Of a stretch of 64,000 bases of DNA, positions 46,349 through 59,900 are shown in pieces. Position 1 is the stretch's first letter. Every line of letters starts with the position of its first letter. The notes beneath the pieces were generated by a model. That model did not search any database. It saw only the letters and a list, made by a program, of their open reading frames with translations, and was not told the DNA's origin. The stretch is from Microglena sp. YARC (Eukaryota; Chlorophyta; Chlorophyceae; Chlamydomonadales; Chlamydomonadaceae): assembly GCA_022414725.1 (NCBI GenBank), contig CM039466.1, positions 33,347,174-33,411,173 of the forward strand. Reading direction: 5' to 3'. Made by a program: the position numbers and the translations under genes.

Positions 46349-46560
46349 TAGCCCGTTTCAGTGACACGATTGGTCTAGTGGTACACCAAATCAGTTTAAC
46401 GACGAAGGGTTAGGGGTTCGATTCCCCCTACGGTCACCCTTAGCGTTGCAGGTCGTTGTCAACCGCGATGGTAACTTGCACAGTCGAGGTGGTAGACCGT
46501 TCTCTGCCCCCGTACGTCGGGTTCCCTTAACACCACGCCCCACCAGGCGTTATCATTACC
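46349..46560 (+). mobile_element. tRNA-derived SINE, family A
   Basis: Perfect 12-bp duplication TTATCACTGTAC (46337-46348, 46561-46572). A-box TTGGTCTAGTGG, B-box GGGGTTCGATTCCCCC, family tail. Confidence 0.92.
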
Positions 46561-46592
46561 TTATCACTGTACAACAACAGGTGCATCCCGCT

Positions 46593-46793
46593 TTGACACA
46601 TGGCTCAATGGTAGAGCCCGTTGAAATTAAAAGGTGCGGGGTTCGAATCCGTACAGGTGCGCTTTAGTTTTCGCGGTCGCTGTCAACCGCCATGGTAGCA
46701 CTGCCCAGGTAAGGTAGCAGCCCGTTCTCTACCGCCGTAAGACAGGGCTCCCTTAATACCAGGCCTTACCAGGCGTCATCATTACCTTTTCCC
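46593..46793 (+). mobile_element. tRNA-derived SINE, family B
   Basis: Different tRNA-like head (TGGCTCAATGGTAGAGC A-box; GGGGTTCGAATCC B-box) joined to a tail related to family A (GCGGTCGCTGTCAACCGCCA, CCAGGCGTCATCATTACCTT). A head fragment recurs at 62195-62228. It lies 35 bp after the family A copy. Confidence 0.8.
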
Positions 46794-46994
46794 TTCTTCC
46801 CAACCAGGCACCCACCCAGACTCTCCTGAGGCCCCTTTCACCCCCCCACCCCACCCCACCCCACCCGACCACCCCCACCACCTGACCACCCCCACCACCA
46901 CGACAGCAGGTACCCCTGGCATTCACACAGCCAATGCCATCCACAACCTCTCCCCCATCCACCTGGTTGGCACTTCCAAAGTGTGTTGACAACA

Positions 46995-49900
46995 TCACAA
47001 CCTGGCCTTGGCCATCTCCTGGTCCCGCAACAGTCTCCGTATCACTTTGTTACTCGCGGTGCGCGGTAATGCCTTGACTACGCGGCAGGCTGCAACCTTG
47101 AACAAGGGATTCAGACCCACGCGCAATGCCTCATTGCAAGCACGCTGCAGGTCTGGTAAAGACCTTTCCACCTTCACTTGAAGAACTAGGTACAGGACAA
47201 GCTGCTCAGGACCACCTCCAGGTGTAGGCACACTCACAGCTGCCGCCTCGGCCAATTCTTGAGTTAGACGCTCCATGACAGTTCGCTCGATCTCAACGCT
47301 ACTAATCTGAGGAAGGCAGGGCAAGCAGAGTAAATGGCATAGATGTGAGGTGCGGTGGAAGGGGCATAACAATATGGTAGGAGCATTGCAGGAGTCATCA
47401 ATCACATCAAGCACCAAGCACCACGCCAATCACATCAAGCACCAAGCATCACATCAAGCATATCAAGCACCACGCCAATCACATCAATCACCAAGCATCA
47501 CATCAATCACATCAAGCACCAAGCATCACATCAAGCTTATCAAGCATCACATCGATCACCAAGCATGACATCAAGCACATCAAGCACCACGCCAATCACA
47601 TCAATCACCAAGCATCACATCAATCACGCCAAGCACCAAGCATGACATCAAGCATATCAAGCATCACATCAAGCACGCCAAGCACATCAAGCACCACGCC
47701 AATCACATCAATCACCAAGCATCACATCAATCACATCAATCACATCAATCACCAAGCATCACATCAATCACATCAATCACCAAGCATGACAACAAGCATA
47801 TCAAGCATCACATCAAGCACGCCAATCACATCAATCACCAAGCATCACATCAATCACCAAGCATCACATCAAGCATATTAAGCATCACATCAAGCACGCC
47901 AATCACATCAAGCACCAAGCATCACATCAATCACCAAGCATCACATCAATCACCAAGCATCACATCAAGCACGCCAATCACATCAAGCACCAAGCATCAC
48001 ATCAAGCACATCAAGCACCACGCCAATCACATCAATCACCAAGCATCACATCAAGCATCACATCAATCCCGCCAAGCACCAAGCATTACATCAAGCATAT
48101 CAAGCACGCCAATCACATCAAGCACATCAAGCACCACGCCAATCACATTAATCACCAAGCATCACATCAAGCACCACGCCAATCACATCAATCACCAAGC
48201 ATCACATCAAGCACGCCAATCACATCAAGCACCAAGCATCACATCAAGCACATCAAGCACGCCAATCACATCAAGCACCAAGCATCACATCAAGCACATC
48301 AATCACCACGCCAATCACATCAATCACCAAGCATCACATCAAGCATCACATCAATCACATCAAGCACGCCAATCACATCAATCACCAAGCATCACATCAA
48401 GCATATCAAGCATCACTTCAAGCACGCCAATCACATCAATCACCAAGCATCACATCAATCACATCAATCACCAAGCATCACATCAAGCATCACATCAAGC
48501 ACGCCAATCACATCAAGCACCAAGCATCACATCAATCACATCAAGCACCACGCCAATCACATCAATCACCAAGCATCACATCAAGCATCACATCAATCAC
48601 ATCAAGCACCAAGCATCACATCAATCACATCAATCACCAAGCATCACATCAAGCATCACATCAAGCACCAAGCATCACATCAAGCACGCCAATCAAATCA
48701 AGCACCAAGCATCACATCAATCACATCAAGCACCACGCCAATCACATCAATCACCAAGCATCACATCAAGCATCACATCAAGCACCAAGCATCACATCAA
48801 GCATCACATCAAGCACCAAGCATCACATCAAGCACATCAAGCACCAAGCATCACATCAAGCACCAAGCATCACATCAAGCATATCAAGCATCACATCAAG
48901 CACGCCAATCACACCAAGCACCAAGCATCACATCAAGCGCCAAGCATCACATCAAGCATACCAAGCATCACATCAAGCACGCCAATCACATCAAGCACCA
49001 AGCATCACACCAAGCATCACATCAAGCACGCCAATCACATCAAGCACCAAGCATCACATCAAGCACACCAAGCACCACGCCAATCACATCAATAGGGTTG
49101 GGCCGACGTATGAACGTATACTCATACGTTTATAAGCTCATACGTATATATACGCCGTATATGTTTTCTCGAAACGTATGAGTATGAACGTATAAAACGT
49201 ATGAGTTATACTTCGAAACGTTCCGGGCTCATAACTTTCTCGGTTTTCATTCAATGCATAATTTAGGTAGCTCATCGGAAAGCTGTTGACCTCCTCTATC
49301 ACAAGATGCAATACAATTAATCTTTCAAACGTACCATTTTGTTTAAATGTGGCCTACAGTTTGATTTAGATAGCCAGGATGGCACACATATCAGAGCGCC
49401 ACCTAGCCTTCCATTCCACAAGCTGTGCTCCTACGTGGGCTTGAGGGATTGATGGTGCAAGCCTAGTGCAATGTGAAGATGGACAATGTTGCAATATAGT
49501 CATATAATTGTATTATTATAACCTGTAGTTGACTCACAGAGCTGCCTAGAAGCTGCTGCACACTTGGTCTGAAACCTGTAGCTGACTCACAGAGCTGCCT
49601 ATAAGCTGCAGCATACTTGGTCTGAAACCAGTAGTTGACTTAGGGAGCTGCGTATAAATGATGATGTGAGCATGGACAATATTAATATATTATTGGCATT
49701 GAATGGATCCCGTAGATTGGTACCGCGCTTCTTGGTCAACGCGCTTTCTGGCCAAGATTTCGTTTTCTGAGATTTGGACGACCTAAAATTGCCAGATTTG
49801 TTTTTAGAGTTGATATGTGAAGCCAGTGAAATTAGCACAGTGGCAATACCCATGTATTTCCCAAGAAGTGCAATAATTACTCGTACGTTTTTATACGTTT

Positions 49901-52900
49901 ATATGCATACGTTTATACGGCTTAAAAAAATGAAAATATACGTTTGCTTCCCAACCCTACACATCAAGCACCAAGCATCACATCAAGCACATCAATCACA
50001 TCAAGCACGCCAATCACATCAATCACCAAGCACCCCATCAATCCCATCAATCACATCAAGCACCCCAATCACATCAATCACCAAGCACCCCATCAATCCC
50101 ATCAATCACATCAATCACCAAGCATCCCATCAATCCCATCAATCACATCAAGCACGCCAATCAAATCGATCACCAAGCATCCCATCAATCCCATCAATCA
50201 CATCAAGCACGCCAATCAAATCGATCACCAAGCATCCCATCAATCCCATCAATCACATCAAGCACGCCAATCAAATCGATCACCAAGCATCCCATCAATC
50301 CCATCAATCACATCAAGCACGCCAATCAAATCGATCACCAAGCATCCCATCAATCCCATCAATCACATCAAGCACGCCAATCAAATCGATCACCAAGCAT
50401 CCCATCAATCCCATCAATCACATCAAGCACGCCAATCAAATCGATCACCAAGCATCCCATCAATCCCATCAATCACATCAAGCACGCCAATCAAATCGAT
50501 CACCAAGCATCCCATCAATCACATCAAGCACCAGGCATCACATCAATCACATCAAGCACGTCAATCATCACATCAATCATCGAGTATTACATCAAGCACA
50601 TCAAGCACGTCAATCACATCAAAAACACATAAATAGATGGAGCTGAACCTATCTGTTCTCAGTCGGGAATTAAAGATTCTAATCTTGTGGCCTCATTCAG
50701 CTTTCATTACCTTCATAACTGGATTCTTGCCTCGTGCGAGTACCACTTATTTGGATTTATCGTTGAATTAAATTTGCAGTGTAGCAGGAGTTCAGGGCCC
50801 CCGTCGGTAAAACGATTGTTTGGGGTTCAGTTCATCAGTGCTTTTCGTTAAAGCCTCTCCTCTCATGGTAAGGCGAGTCCATTTAGCCTATTTGGTCTAC
50901 GCCTAGACTGCAGCAACTAACTAATTACTAGGAGGACAAAGGACAAAGGGCCTTCCGAGCACCACCCCCACCTCCAAGCAACACTGTTCCTCCCCAACCA
51001 ACAAAACACCACTGTCACCTCCAAGAGCAACACTAACTAATTATCTTGACCCCCCCGAGGTTCATCGTACCATCACAAGGACCCATAGCTGAGTAGTTAA
51101 TCAATCTCAATAACAACTTAATGTGATTAAGTGATCATTTAATCTTGTGGCCTCATTCAGCTTTCATTACCTTCATTACTGGATGATTGCCTCGTGCGAG
51201 TTTAGCCTATTTGGTCTACCCCTTTAGCCTATTTGGTCTACCCCCGGGCCTGTAACAACTAACTACTTACCTTGATCCCACCGAGGTTCATGGTATCGTC
51301 ACAACGACCCATAGCTGAGTAGTAGTTCCCCGGGAGGCGCTGCATCTCGTCACCGTGCCGCCGGAGTGGGCGACCCCTGAAGTTAGGCATCTCCGAGTAG
51401 TACACCTGAATAGGGCATCGGAGAAGTACGATATGCAGAGAATGTGTTCAAAACCTGCCAAGATGAAATGTAAAGAGCTTTGACTCTTTAAATTAGTTTA
51501 AATTTTAATTTTAACAATAATAAAAAAGCATCTCTCACCTCGAAATGGTCCTAAAAACCTGCCGAGGATACATTTAAAGAGCTTTGACTCTATAAATTGA
51601 TTAACATTACAATTTAATTGTAAATTATAATTAAATAAAAAGAACATCTCGCGCCTCGAAATGGTCTTTGTTCAGCAGTTGTTGTGATGTCCTGAGTATG
51701 GGAGATCCCTGGTATGCAGAGAAGGTGTTTAAAACCTGCCAAGGATACATTTAAAGAGCTTTGACTCTTTACATTTAATTGTTAATAAAAAACGAAAAAA
51801 CGAAGAAAAAACGAGTATCTCTCACCTCGAAATGGTCCTTGTTTAAGAGTCGTTGAGATGTCCCGAGTATGGGAGACACAAGAGCCAATTCTCCCACAAA
51901 TGGAGCCTTAGGTGTTGGCCCATGCTTGGACGGGTCCTGCAAGACAGTGCAAGAGTTAGAGTTAGGGTTAGGTATGTGGTTTGAAGTGGTTGGGTGAGGG
52001 GTAGGCAAGTGCTTGAATGTTGGTTGGTGGCCCATGCTTGGACAGGTCCTGCAAGACAGGGCAAGCGTTAGGGTTAGGGTTAGGGTTAGGTAGGTGGTTT
52101 GAAGTTGGGTGGAGTAGGGTTAGGGTTAGGAAGGTGGTTTGAAGTTGGTTGGGTTAGTTGGGTGGGCTTGGATGGCTTCTGTAAGACATCACAGCGGTCG
52201 GCTGAGTCAGACACATGTAGAATACTGATGCACTGTACTGCCTATACATATCGCCAAAACGGGGTAAAATCTAGCTACCCCTTTAAGCCCCCTCTTCCCC
52301 CCCCCCCCCGACACATTTTTCAATTGTTTCAATGGTTTCGGGGCTTACGACCCCTTAAAGCCCCGATTCCGACATGAGGTACACAAGTAACGTTTTAGAG
52401 CCCCCCTGGCAGAAGACCCCCCAAATTTGCAGTGCCAGTGCAGATGCGTTACACGAACGTTTTAGAGCCCCCCCTGGCCGAAGACCCCCAAATGTGCAGT
52501 GCCAGTGCACCGCAGGACTCCAGGTCACAGATATCAAACAGCCTATCAACACGATAGCCCCTTTCAGCGAATCAATTGGTCTAGTGGTACACCAAATCGC
52601 TTTGAGGATGCAGGGTCGGGGGGTCGACTCCTCCTACAATCGCCCTGAGCGTTGCAGGTTGTTGTCAACCGCGATAGTAGCTTGTCCAGTTGACGTAGAA
52701 GACCGCTCTCTTCCTGCGGACAACAGGTTCCCTTATTACCACGCCCCACCAGGCGTTATCATTACCTTTTTTATCAACACGATTACATGAGAGAACACAA
52801 AATACTTGTGGATGCGTCACCATGCAAGTCCCAGAGTAAGCGCATTGTTGTCCTTAAACACCACATGAGAGAACGCAAGATGCTAGTGGATGCCTCGCCG

Positions 52901-53897
52901 TGCATGTCCCAGAGTGGGCACATTGTTGTCCATAAACACGACCACATGAGAGAACACAAGATGCTAGTGGATGCGTCACCATGTAAGTCCCATATTGGGC
53001 ACATTGTTGTCCTTAAACACCACATGAGAGAACGCAAGATGCTAGTGGATGCCTCGCTGTGCATGTCCCAGAGTGGGCACATTGTTGTCCATAAACACGA
53101 CCACATGAGAGAACACAAGATGCTAGTGGATGCGTTGCCGTGCAAGTCCCAGAGTGAATGCATTGTTGTCCTCAAACACGACCACATGAGAGAACACAAG
53201 ATGCTAGTGGATGCGTTGCCGTGCAAGTCCAATATTGGGCACATTGTTGTCCTTAAACACGACCACATGAGAGAACACAAGATGCTAGTGGATGCGTTGC
53301 CGTGCAAGTCCAATATTGGGCACATTGTTGTCCTTAAACACGACCACATGACAGAACACAAGATGCTAGTGGATGCGTCACCATGCAAGTCCCATATTGG
53401 GCACATTGTTGTCCTTAAACACCGCATGAGAGAACACAAGATGCTAGTGGATGCGTTGCCGTGCAAGTCCCAGAGGGGGCGCATTGTTGTCCATAAACAC
53501 GACTACATGAGAGAACACAACAAACTTGTTTTAGTCTTAGTCCTAGTGTAAGTCTTTACAGAGTAAGGGGCTCTATTGTAATTGTAATTGTTACATCCGT
53601 GTAATACATTCAATCACAGGACGTAAGGACGCCATAGCGCAAGCCGGAGCTAGCTATAGTCACCGTATGACCACCTTATTAAAAAGAATCGCCACCGATG
53701 CATACAGTTGCTGGCACTGTGGCCACATCATGCCAGTGCAACGTACTACGGGGGAAGGGGCTTTAAAGCTCTCAGCTTTGGGTCCAAAAGGCATATTAAA
53801 ATCTATGATTTAACGACATTTTCTTCCAGTGTAAAGGGTCTTTTTAACTTGTGGATGCTTCACCTTGCAAGTCCCAAAGTGGGGGTGGGTAGCCTGC

Positions 53898-53960
<63 letters not shown>

Positions 53961-56900
53961 GGAGAACACAAAATACTTGTGGATGCCTCACCGTGCAAGT
54001 CCCTGAGTGGGGGTGGGTAGGCTGCTTGTGTGGGGGGGTTTGTGTGGGTGTGGGTGTGGGTGTGGGTGTGTGTGTGTGTGTGGGGGGGGGGGGGCGGGGA
54101 CACAAAATACGTGTGGATGCCTCACCGTGCAAGTCCCTGAGTGGGGGTGGGTAGGCTGCTTGTGTGGGGGGGTTGTGTGTGTGCGTGTGGGGGGGGTGCG
54201 TGTGGGGGGGGGAGAACACAACATACTTGTGGATGCCTCACCGTGAAAGTCCCAGAGTGTGGGCATTGTTGCCCCTCTGGGCCAAGAAGCACCAGGTTGA
54301 CTCCCAGGGCTGGAGTTGAGAACGCAGATGGGCTCTGGGGCTGCAGCAGGCTACCGCTCAAAAATGCACCTCCGATCTCCGTTCCACCACAGTACTGCAT
54401 CCAGTGTGTGTGTGGTTTGTGTGTGTTGATGTGTGTGTTGGTATGTTGGTGTGTGTGTGCTTGTGAGTGTGTGTGTTGTTGTGAGTTTGTGTACTGGTGT
54501 GTTGGTGTGTGTGAGAGTTGGTGTGCGTGTGTCTGTTGGTGTGTGTGCGTGTGTGCGTGTGTGTGTGCGTGAGTGTGTGTGTGTTGGTGTGTGTGAGTGT
54601 TGGTGTGTGTGTGTGTTGATGTGCCTGTGTGTTGATGTGCCTGTGTGTGCCTGTGTGCTGGTGTGTACGTGGGTGGGTGTGTGTGCTGGTGTGCGTGTGC
54701 TGGTGTGTCCACCACAGTACCGCATCCAGTGTGTGTGTGTGCCTGTGTGATGGTGTGTATGTGTGAGTGTGTGTTTGCTTGTGTGCGTGTGTTGGTGTGT
54801 CCACCACAGTACAGTATCCAGATGCACAGACAGGCAAAGCCATTAGCTCATAGTTTTTCTTTTCGTGATATTGTACATAAATCGTCACTTTAGCCTAGCC
54901 AGACTGCCCGCATCATATGATATCATATGATGACATGATATCATATCACATGCTATCATATTGCCGTTCCTTGACATGATAAACCAACCTCACCATATGA
55001 GGTGAGCAACGATAGGTGGCATGGACAATACAAGACAATAGTTGAATAGTGACCCATCCCACCCATCTCACCCATCTCGCCCATCCCACCCATTTCACCC
55101 ATCTCACCCATACCTACCCACCCATCCCACAACATCCCACCCAAACCTATCTACCCCCCCCCCCCCCCCCCCCCCCCCCCCACCTCCCCCCCCACCCACC
55201 CACCCTCACAACAAGAGTCTCAGAAGAACCTTTATACACGATTTGTAGCGATCAAGACACATGAGGTAGTGGAAGTCATGCTAATGGGTTTGGTGTGTGT
55301 GTGCGTGTGTGCTGGTGTGTGTGCGTGATGACATGGGCAATAGATGAATAGTTTTCAAGACAAGGGTCTCAGAACAACCTTACCTCTGTACACGGTTTGT
55401 CGCGAGCAAGGGACATGAGGTAGTGGAAGTCATGCTAATGGGTTTGGTGTGTGTGTGCGTGTGTGCTGGTGTGTGTGTGATGACATGGGCAATAGATGAA
55501 TAGTTTTCAAGACAAGGGTCTCAGAACAACCTTACCTCTGTACACGGTTTGTAGCGAGCAAGGGACATGAGGTAGTGGAAGTCATGCTAATGGGTTTGGT
55601 GTGTGTGTGCGTGTGTGCTGGTGTGTGTGTGCGTGATGACATGGGCAATAGATGAATAGTTTTCAAGACAAGGGTCTCAGAACAACCTTACCTCTGTACA
55701 GGTTTGTAGCGAGCAAGGGACATGAGGTAGTGGAAGTCATGCTAATGGGTTTGGTGTGTGTGTGCGTGTGTGCTGGTGTGCGTGATGACAGATGACATGG
55801 TCACCCATCTCACCCATACCTACCCACCCATCCCACAACATCCCACCCATACCTATCTACCCCCCCCCCCCCCCCCCCAAACACACACACACCCTTACAA
55901 CAAGAGTCTCAGAAGAACCTTTATACACGGTTTGTAGCGATCAAGATACACGAGGTAGTGGAAGTCATGCTAATGGGTTTGGTGTGTGTGTGCGTGTGTG
56001 CTGGTGTGCGTGACGACAGATGACATGGTCAGTAGATGAATGGTTTTCAGACAAGGGTCTCAGAAGAAGCTTACCTCTATACACGATTTGAAGCGCGTAA
56101 GTGACATGAGGTAGTGGTAGTCATGCTAAGGGGATTGGTGAGAGTGTGTACGTGTGTGTGTGTGCGTGGGTGTGCTGGTGTGCGTGACGGCAGGTGACAT
56201 GGAAACTAGTTGAATAGTTTTCAAGACAAGGGTCTCAGAACAACCTTACCTCTATACACGGTTTATAGCGAGAAAGGGACATGAGGTAGTCATGCTAAGG
56301 GGTTTGGTGTGAATGTGTGTACGTGGGGGTGTGTGTTGGTGTGTGCTGGTGTGCGTGACGGCAGGTGACATGGAAAATGGTTGAAAAGTTTTCAAGACAA
56401 GAGTCTCATAAGAGCCTTACCTCTATACATGGTTTGTAGCGCGCAAGGGCCATGAGGTAGTGGTAGTCATCTGGGGATGAGGCCTCTCCCGTTGAGCTGA
56501 AACATCGCAGATGAGGGCTCCAGTCAAATTCCTATATTACATGGGGTGGGGTGGGGTGGGGTGGGGTGTATATTATATTATATTACCATTGGGAAAGTCC
56601 TTCTAGCCTATTTGGACTACCCCAGGAGTGTAACGTACCTAATAGGTAATGATAATGATACCGCCTGGTGGGGCGTGGTGTTAAGGGAGCCCGTCGTACG
56701 CAGGTGGGGAGCGGTCTCCTACCTCAACTGGACAAGCTACCATCGCAGTTGAATACGACCTGCAACGACAAGAGCGACCGAAGGGGGAGTCGAACCCCCG
56801 GCTCTTCATTCTCACCACCACTTGTTCCACCTGGGCGTGTATATATATCACCACCCCCGGCTCTTCATTCTCACCAACACTTAGAGTGACTTAGTCTACC

Positions 56901-59900
56901 ACTAGACCAATGCATATCACTGAAAGAGGCTGTAACGTACCTACCTACCTACCTACCTACGTACGTAGAGGGCCACCGGTCAGAAGCACATTTGGGCATT
57001 TGGTACATTTGGAGTCCAGTTGGGCACCAGGAAAATATAATCATCATCACAAACATGATCTGCCACTGAATATGTCTGTATGCCAAAGCACTGGCCACTA
57101 CCACCACCAATGACAACAACAAAAATGACACAAAAAACGAAGGCAAAAACAACAACAAAATGACACACAAAAACGACGACAACAACAAAAAATGGCACAA
57201 CGAACAACGACTACAACAAGAATGACACGCAAAAACGACGGCAATAACAAAAATGACACACAACGAACAACTGCAACAACAAAAATGGCACACAACGAAC
57301 AACGACTACAACAAGAATGACACGCAAAAACGACGGCAATAACAAAAATGACACACAATGAACAACTGCAACAACAAAAATGGCACACAACGAACAACGA
57401 CTACAACAAGAATGACACACAAAAACGACGGCAATAACAAAAATGACACACAACGAACAACTGCAACAACAAAAATGTTACACATCGAACAATGACATTA
57501 ACAACAAAAATGTTACACATCGAACAATGACAACAACACAAAAAATGACACACAACGGACAACTATGACACCAAAAATGACACACAACAAATTGAAGAAG
57601 CCCCCCTGTTCTTGTCCTCTCTGTATCCCCATTCACGATACAAAAAAAGAAAGAAAGATTACAAGGGGCTCAAGTGAAACAACACCGCCCTATAATCGGA
57701 CTCGAGAAATCACCCGCTGTCTTCCGGTCAGGGTACTACAAAGCGCGCGCGGCAGCGCGTTTATGCACACACTTTTTGAGCCCCACTGCGCGTTTCGCGC
57801 AGTTTTTCAACCCCTTGTGGGCGCAGCGCGCAGTTTTACAATTTTTGCATTAGAAAGCGCTGACCAATTTGACGTTTGTGCGCTTTAAGCGCTGACCAAT
57901 TTGGCAAGAAGTAGTACCCTGCTTCCGGCAGCACGACACAAAGAAACCCTCCAAGCAGGATTTTTCCCCGCTATATGTTGCGATCGCTACTTTTGACCCC
58001 GTCTAGCTACAAAGGGACAAGAACAAATCCAAGCTAGTCATCCAGGCTGTCAGGGAGGATCAGGGGAAGAAGCTCATTCTGGGAGAGAAGCAAATGGTCA
58101 GGGGAATGGTCCTGGGCCATCGGAGGATCCGCCACTGACATATGTTGCGATCACTACTTTTGACCATGCTTAGCTTTGAGAATAGAAAAAACCCACGTTC
58201 AGATTTGAAAATAAAAATCCATGCCTCAAAGGTTATCTCTCATTTCCTGTTCTTCATATTGGTCATAATGGTTAAGTAATTGATCCGGTCTTCGGATACA
58301 AGTAGGGGGAGTTTGGGGGGTTTGGGGTTTAGATTTGGTGTGCGGGTACAAATGAGGGGGTTTAGGGGGTGGGGGGTTAGATTTGGTCTGCAGATACAAT
58401 TAAGGGGGGTGGGTCAGGTGGGTCAGGTGGGTCAGGTGGGGGTAGGGGGATTTCGGACTAGTGTAAGTGGCCCCATGCGTCGTCAAGCAGCGACGGAATG
58501 GCGTCGCGTCGCAGAAAAAAGAGCAGTGTCCTGTCTGCATAGATAAACTAGCGTATACCCACCTGCATGCAGTGTGAGGCACGCCACGCCTTGACGATAC
58601 TTGGTACCACCCCCAGCACCTGCGCCATGCACGCCACACCAAGTTTGTGGTTAGTGCACAATGAACGGCCAAAATGAGATGATATTGTTATCATACTGTT
58701 ATGATGATATTGATACCGGTATTGTTATGATGATGTTGATATGATGATATTGATATGATGGTATTGATATGATATGATATTGATATTAATATGATATTGA
58801 TACCGGTATTGTTATGATGATGTTGATATGATGATATTGATATGATATGATATGATATTGATATTAATATGATATTGATACCGGTATTGTTATGATGATG
58901 TTGATATGATGATATTGATATGATATGATATTGATATTAATATGATATTGATACCGGTATGGATATGATGATGCTGATATGATGATATTGATATGATATG
59001 ATATGAATGTGATATTGATATGATGATATTGATGTGATATGTGTACTTATATTTATATTGATATGATATTTATTTTGATATGCTACTGATATCTATTTTG
59101 ATATGATATTGATATTGATATGATATTTATATTTATAACACATCAATAAGCTCTGAGGTCAAGCAAGAACACTTGTACGTATGTTACAGTCCAGGGGTAG
59201 GCCCAATAGGCTAAAGGGACATGCCCAACCGTTATTGGAAGGGCTTAAAAAGAAAAGGCGTTGATGAACAGATCCCCAAACAATCGCTTTACTGATGAGG
59301 TCCCTGACTTCGTGCTACAGTGAGTATACAATATAATTATACAATATATATTAAATCATATTCATATTCATATTAAATCATATATATTAACCTCCCCTCC
59401 CCTCCCCCCCCACCCTTCCTCCCTCTCCTCCCCCCCACCCCTTCCTCCCTCCCCTCCGCCCCCCCTCCACACACACACCTGCAGGAAGCACAGGTTTGGA
59501 CGAAAGTATGAGTTTAAGTGGTCCCTGACTTCGTGCTACAGTGAATATACAATGTAATTAAATCATCATCTCAACTCATCATGAAGATCACTTATTGCAA
59601 CATCCTACACATCCCGTCCGTGCCAAATATATTCAATCTGGAGGGCACAAGTGAAGCTTGACACAGGGATTTTGTTCCCCGCATTATATAGCGATTGCTA
59701 GTTTTGACCCCGTTTTAGCGAAATTATCGCTATAATTTTTTTGTTAAAAACGTGTCTTGCCCTAAATGGCCCTAAAAAGGTACAAAAAGCTATAAAAGCT
59801 ATTAAAAGCACTAAAACACTCTCCCTGGAGGAGGCCTTAAACCATAAAGCTATAAATCACTTTCAGATTTGAAAACAAAACGCTGGCAAGACACATGATG

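Noticed and set aside
46350..46670. Functional tRNA genes at the A/B-box segments
   Set aside because: The tRNA-like heads do not fold into a full cloverleaf by inspection and are fused to SINE tails with target-site duplications.
47395..50632. Open frames rich in His/Gln/Ser (HQSHQSPSI...) up to 290 codons
   Set aside because: Translation of a stop-poor satellite within an intron of the acyl-activating enzyme gene.
52025..52145. TTAGGG repeats as a telomere
   Set aside because: Only a few units, interspersed with other sequence inside an intron between two coding exons; the opposite side continues the same gene.
53810..54890. His/Thr-rich open frames (THTHTHTH)
   Set aside because: Translation of (GT)n microsatellites; only the 54394-54242 segment inside is a real exon.
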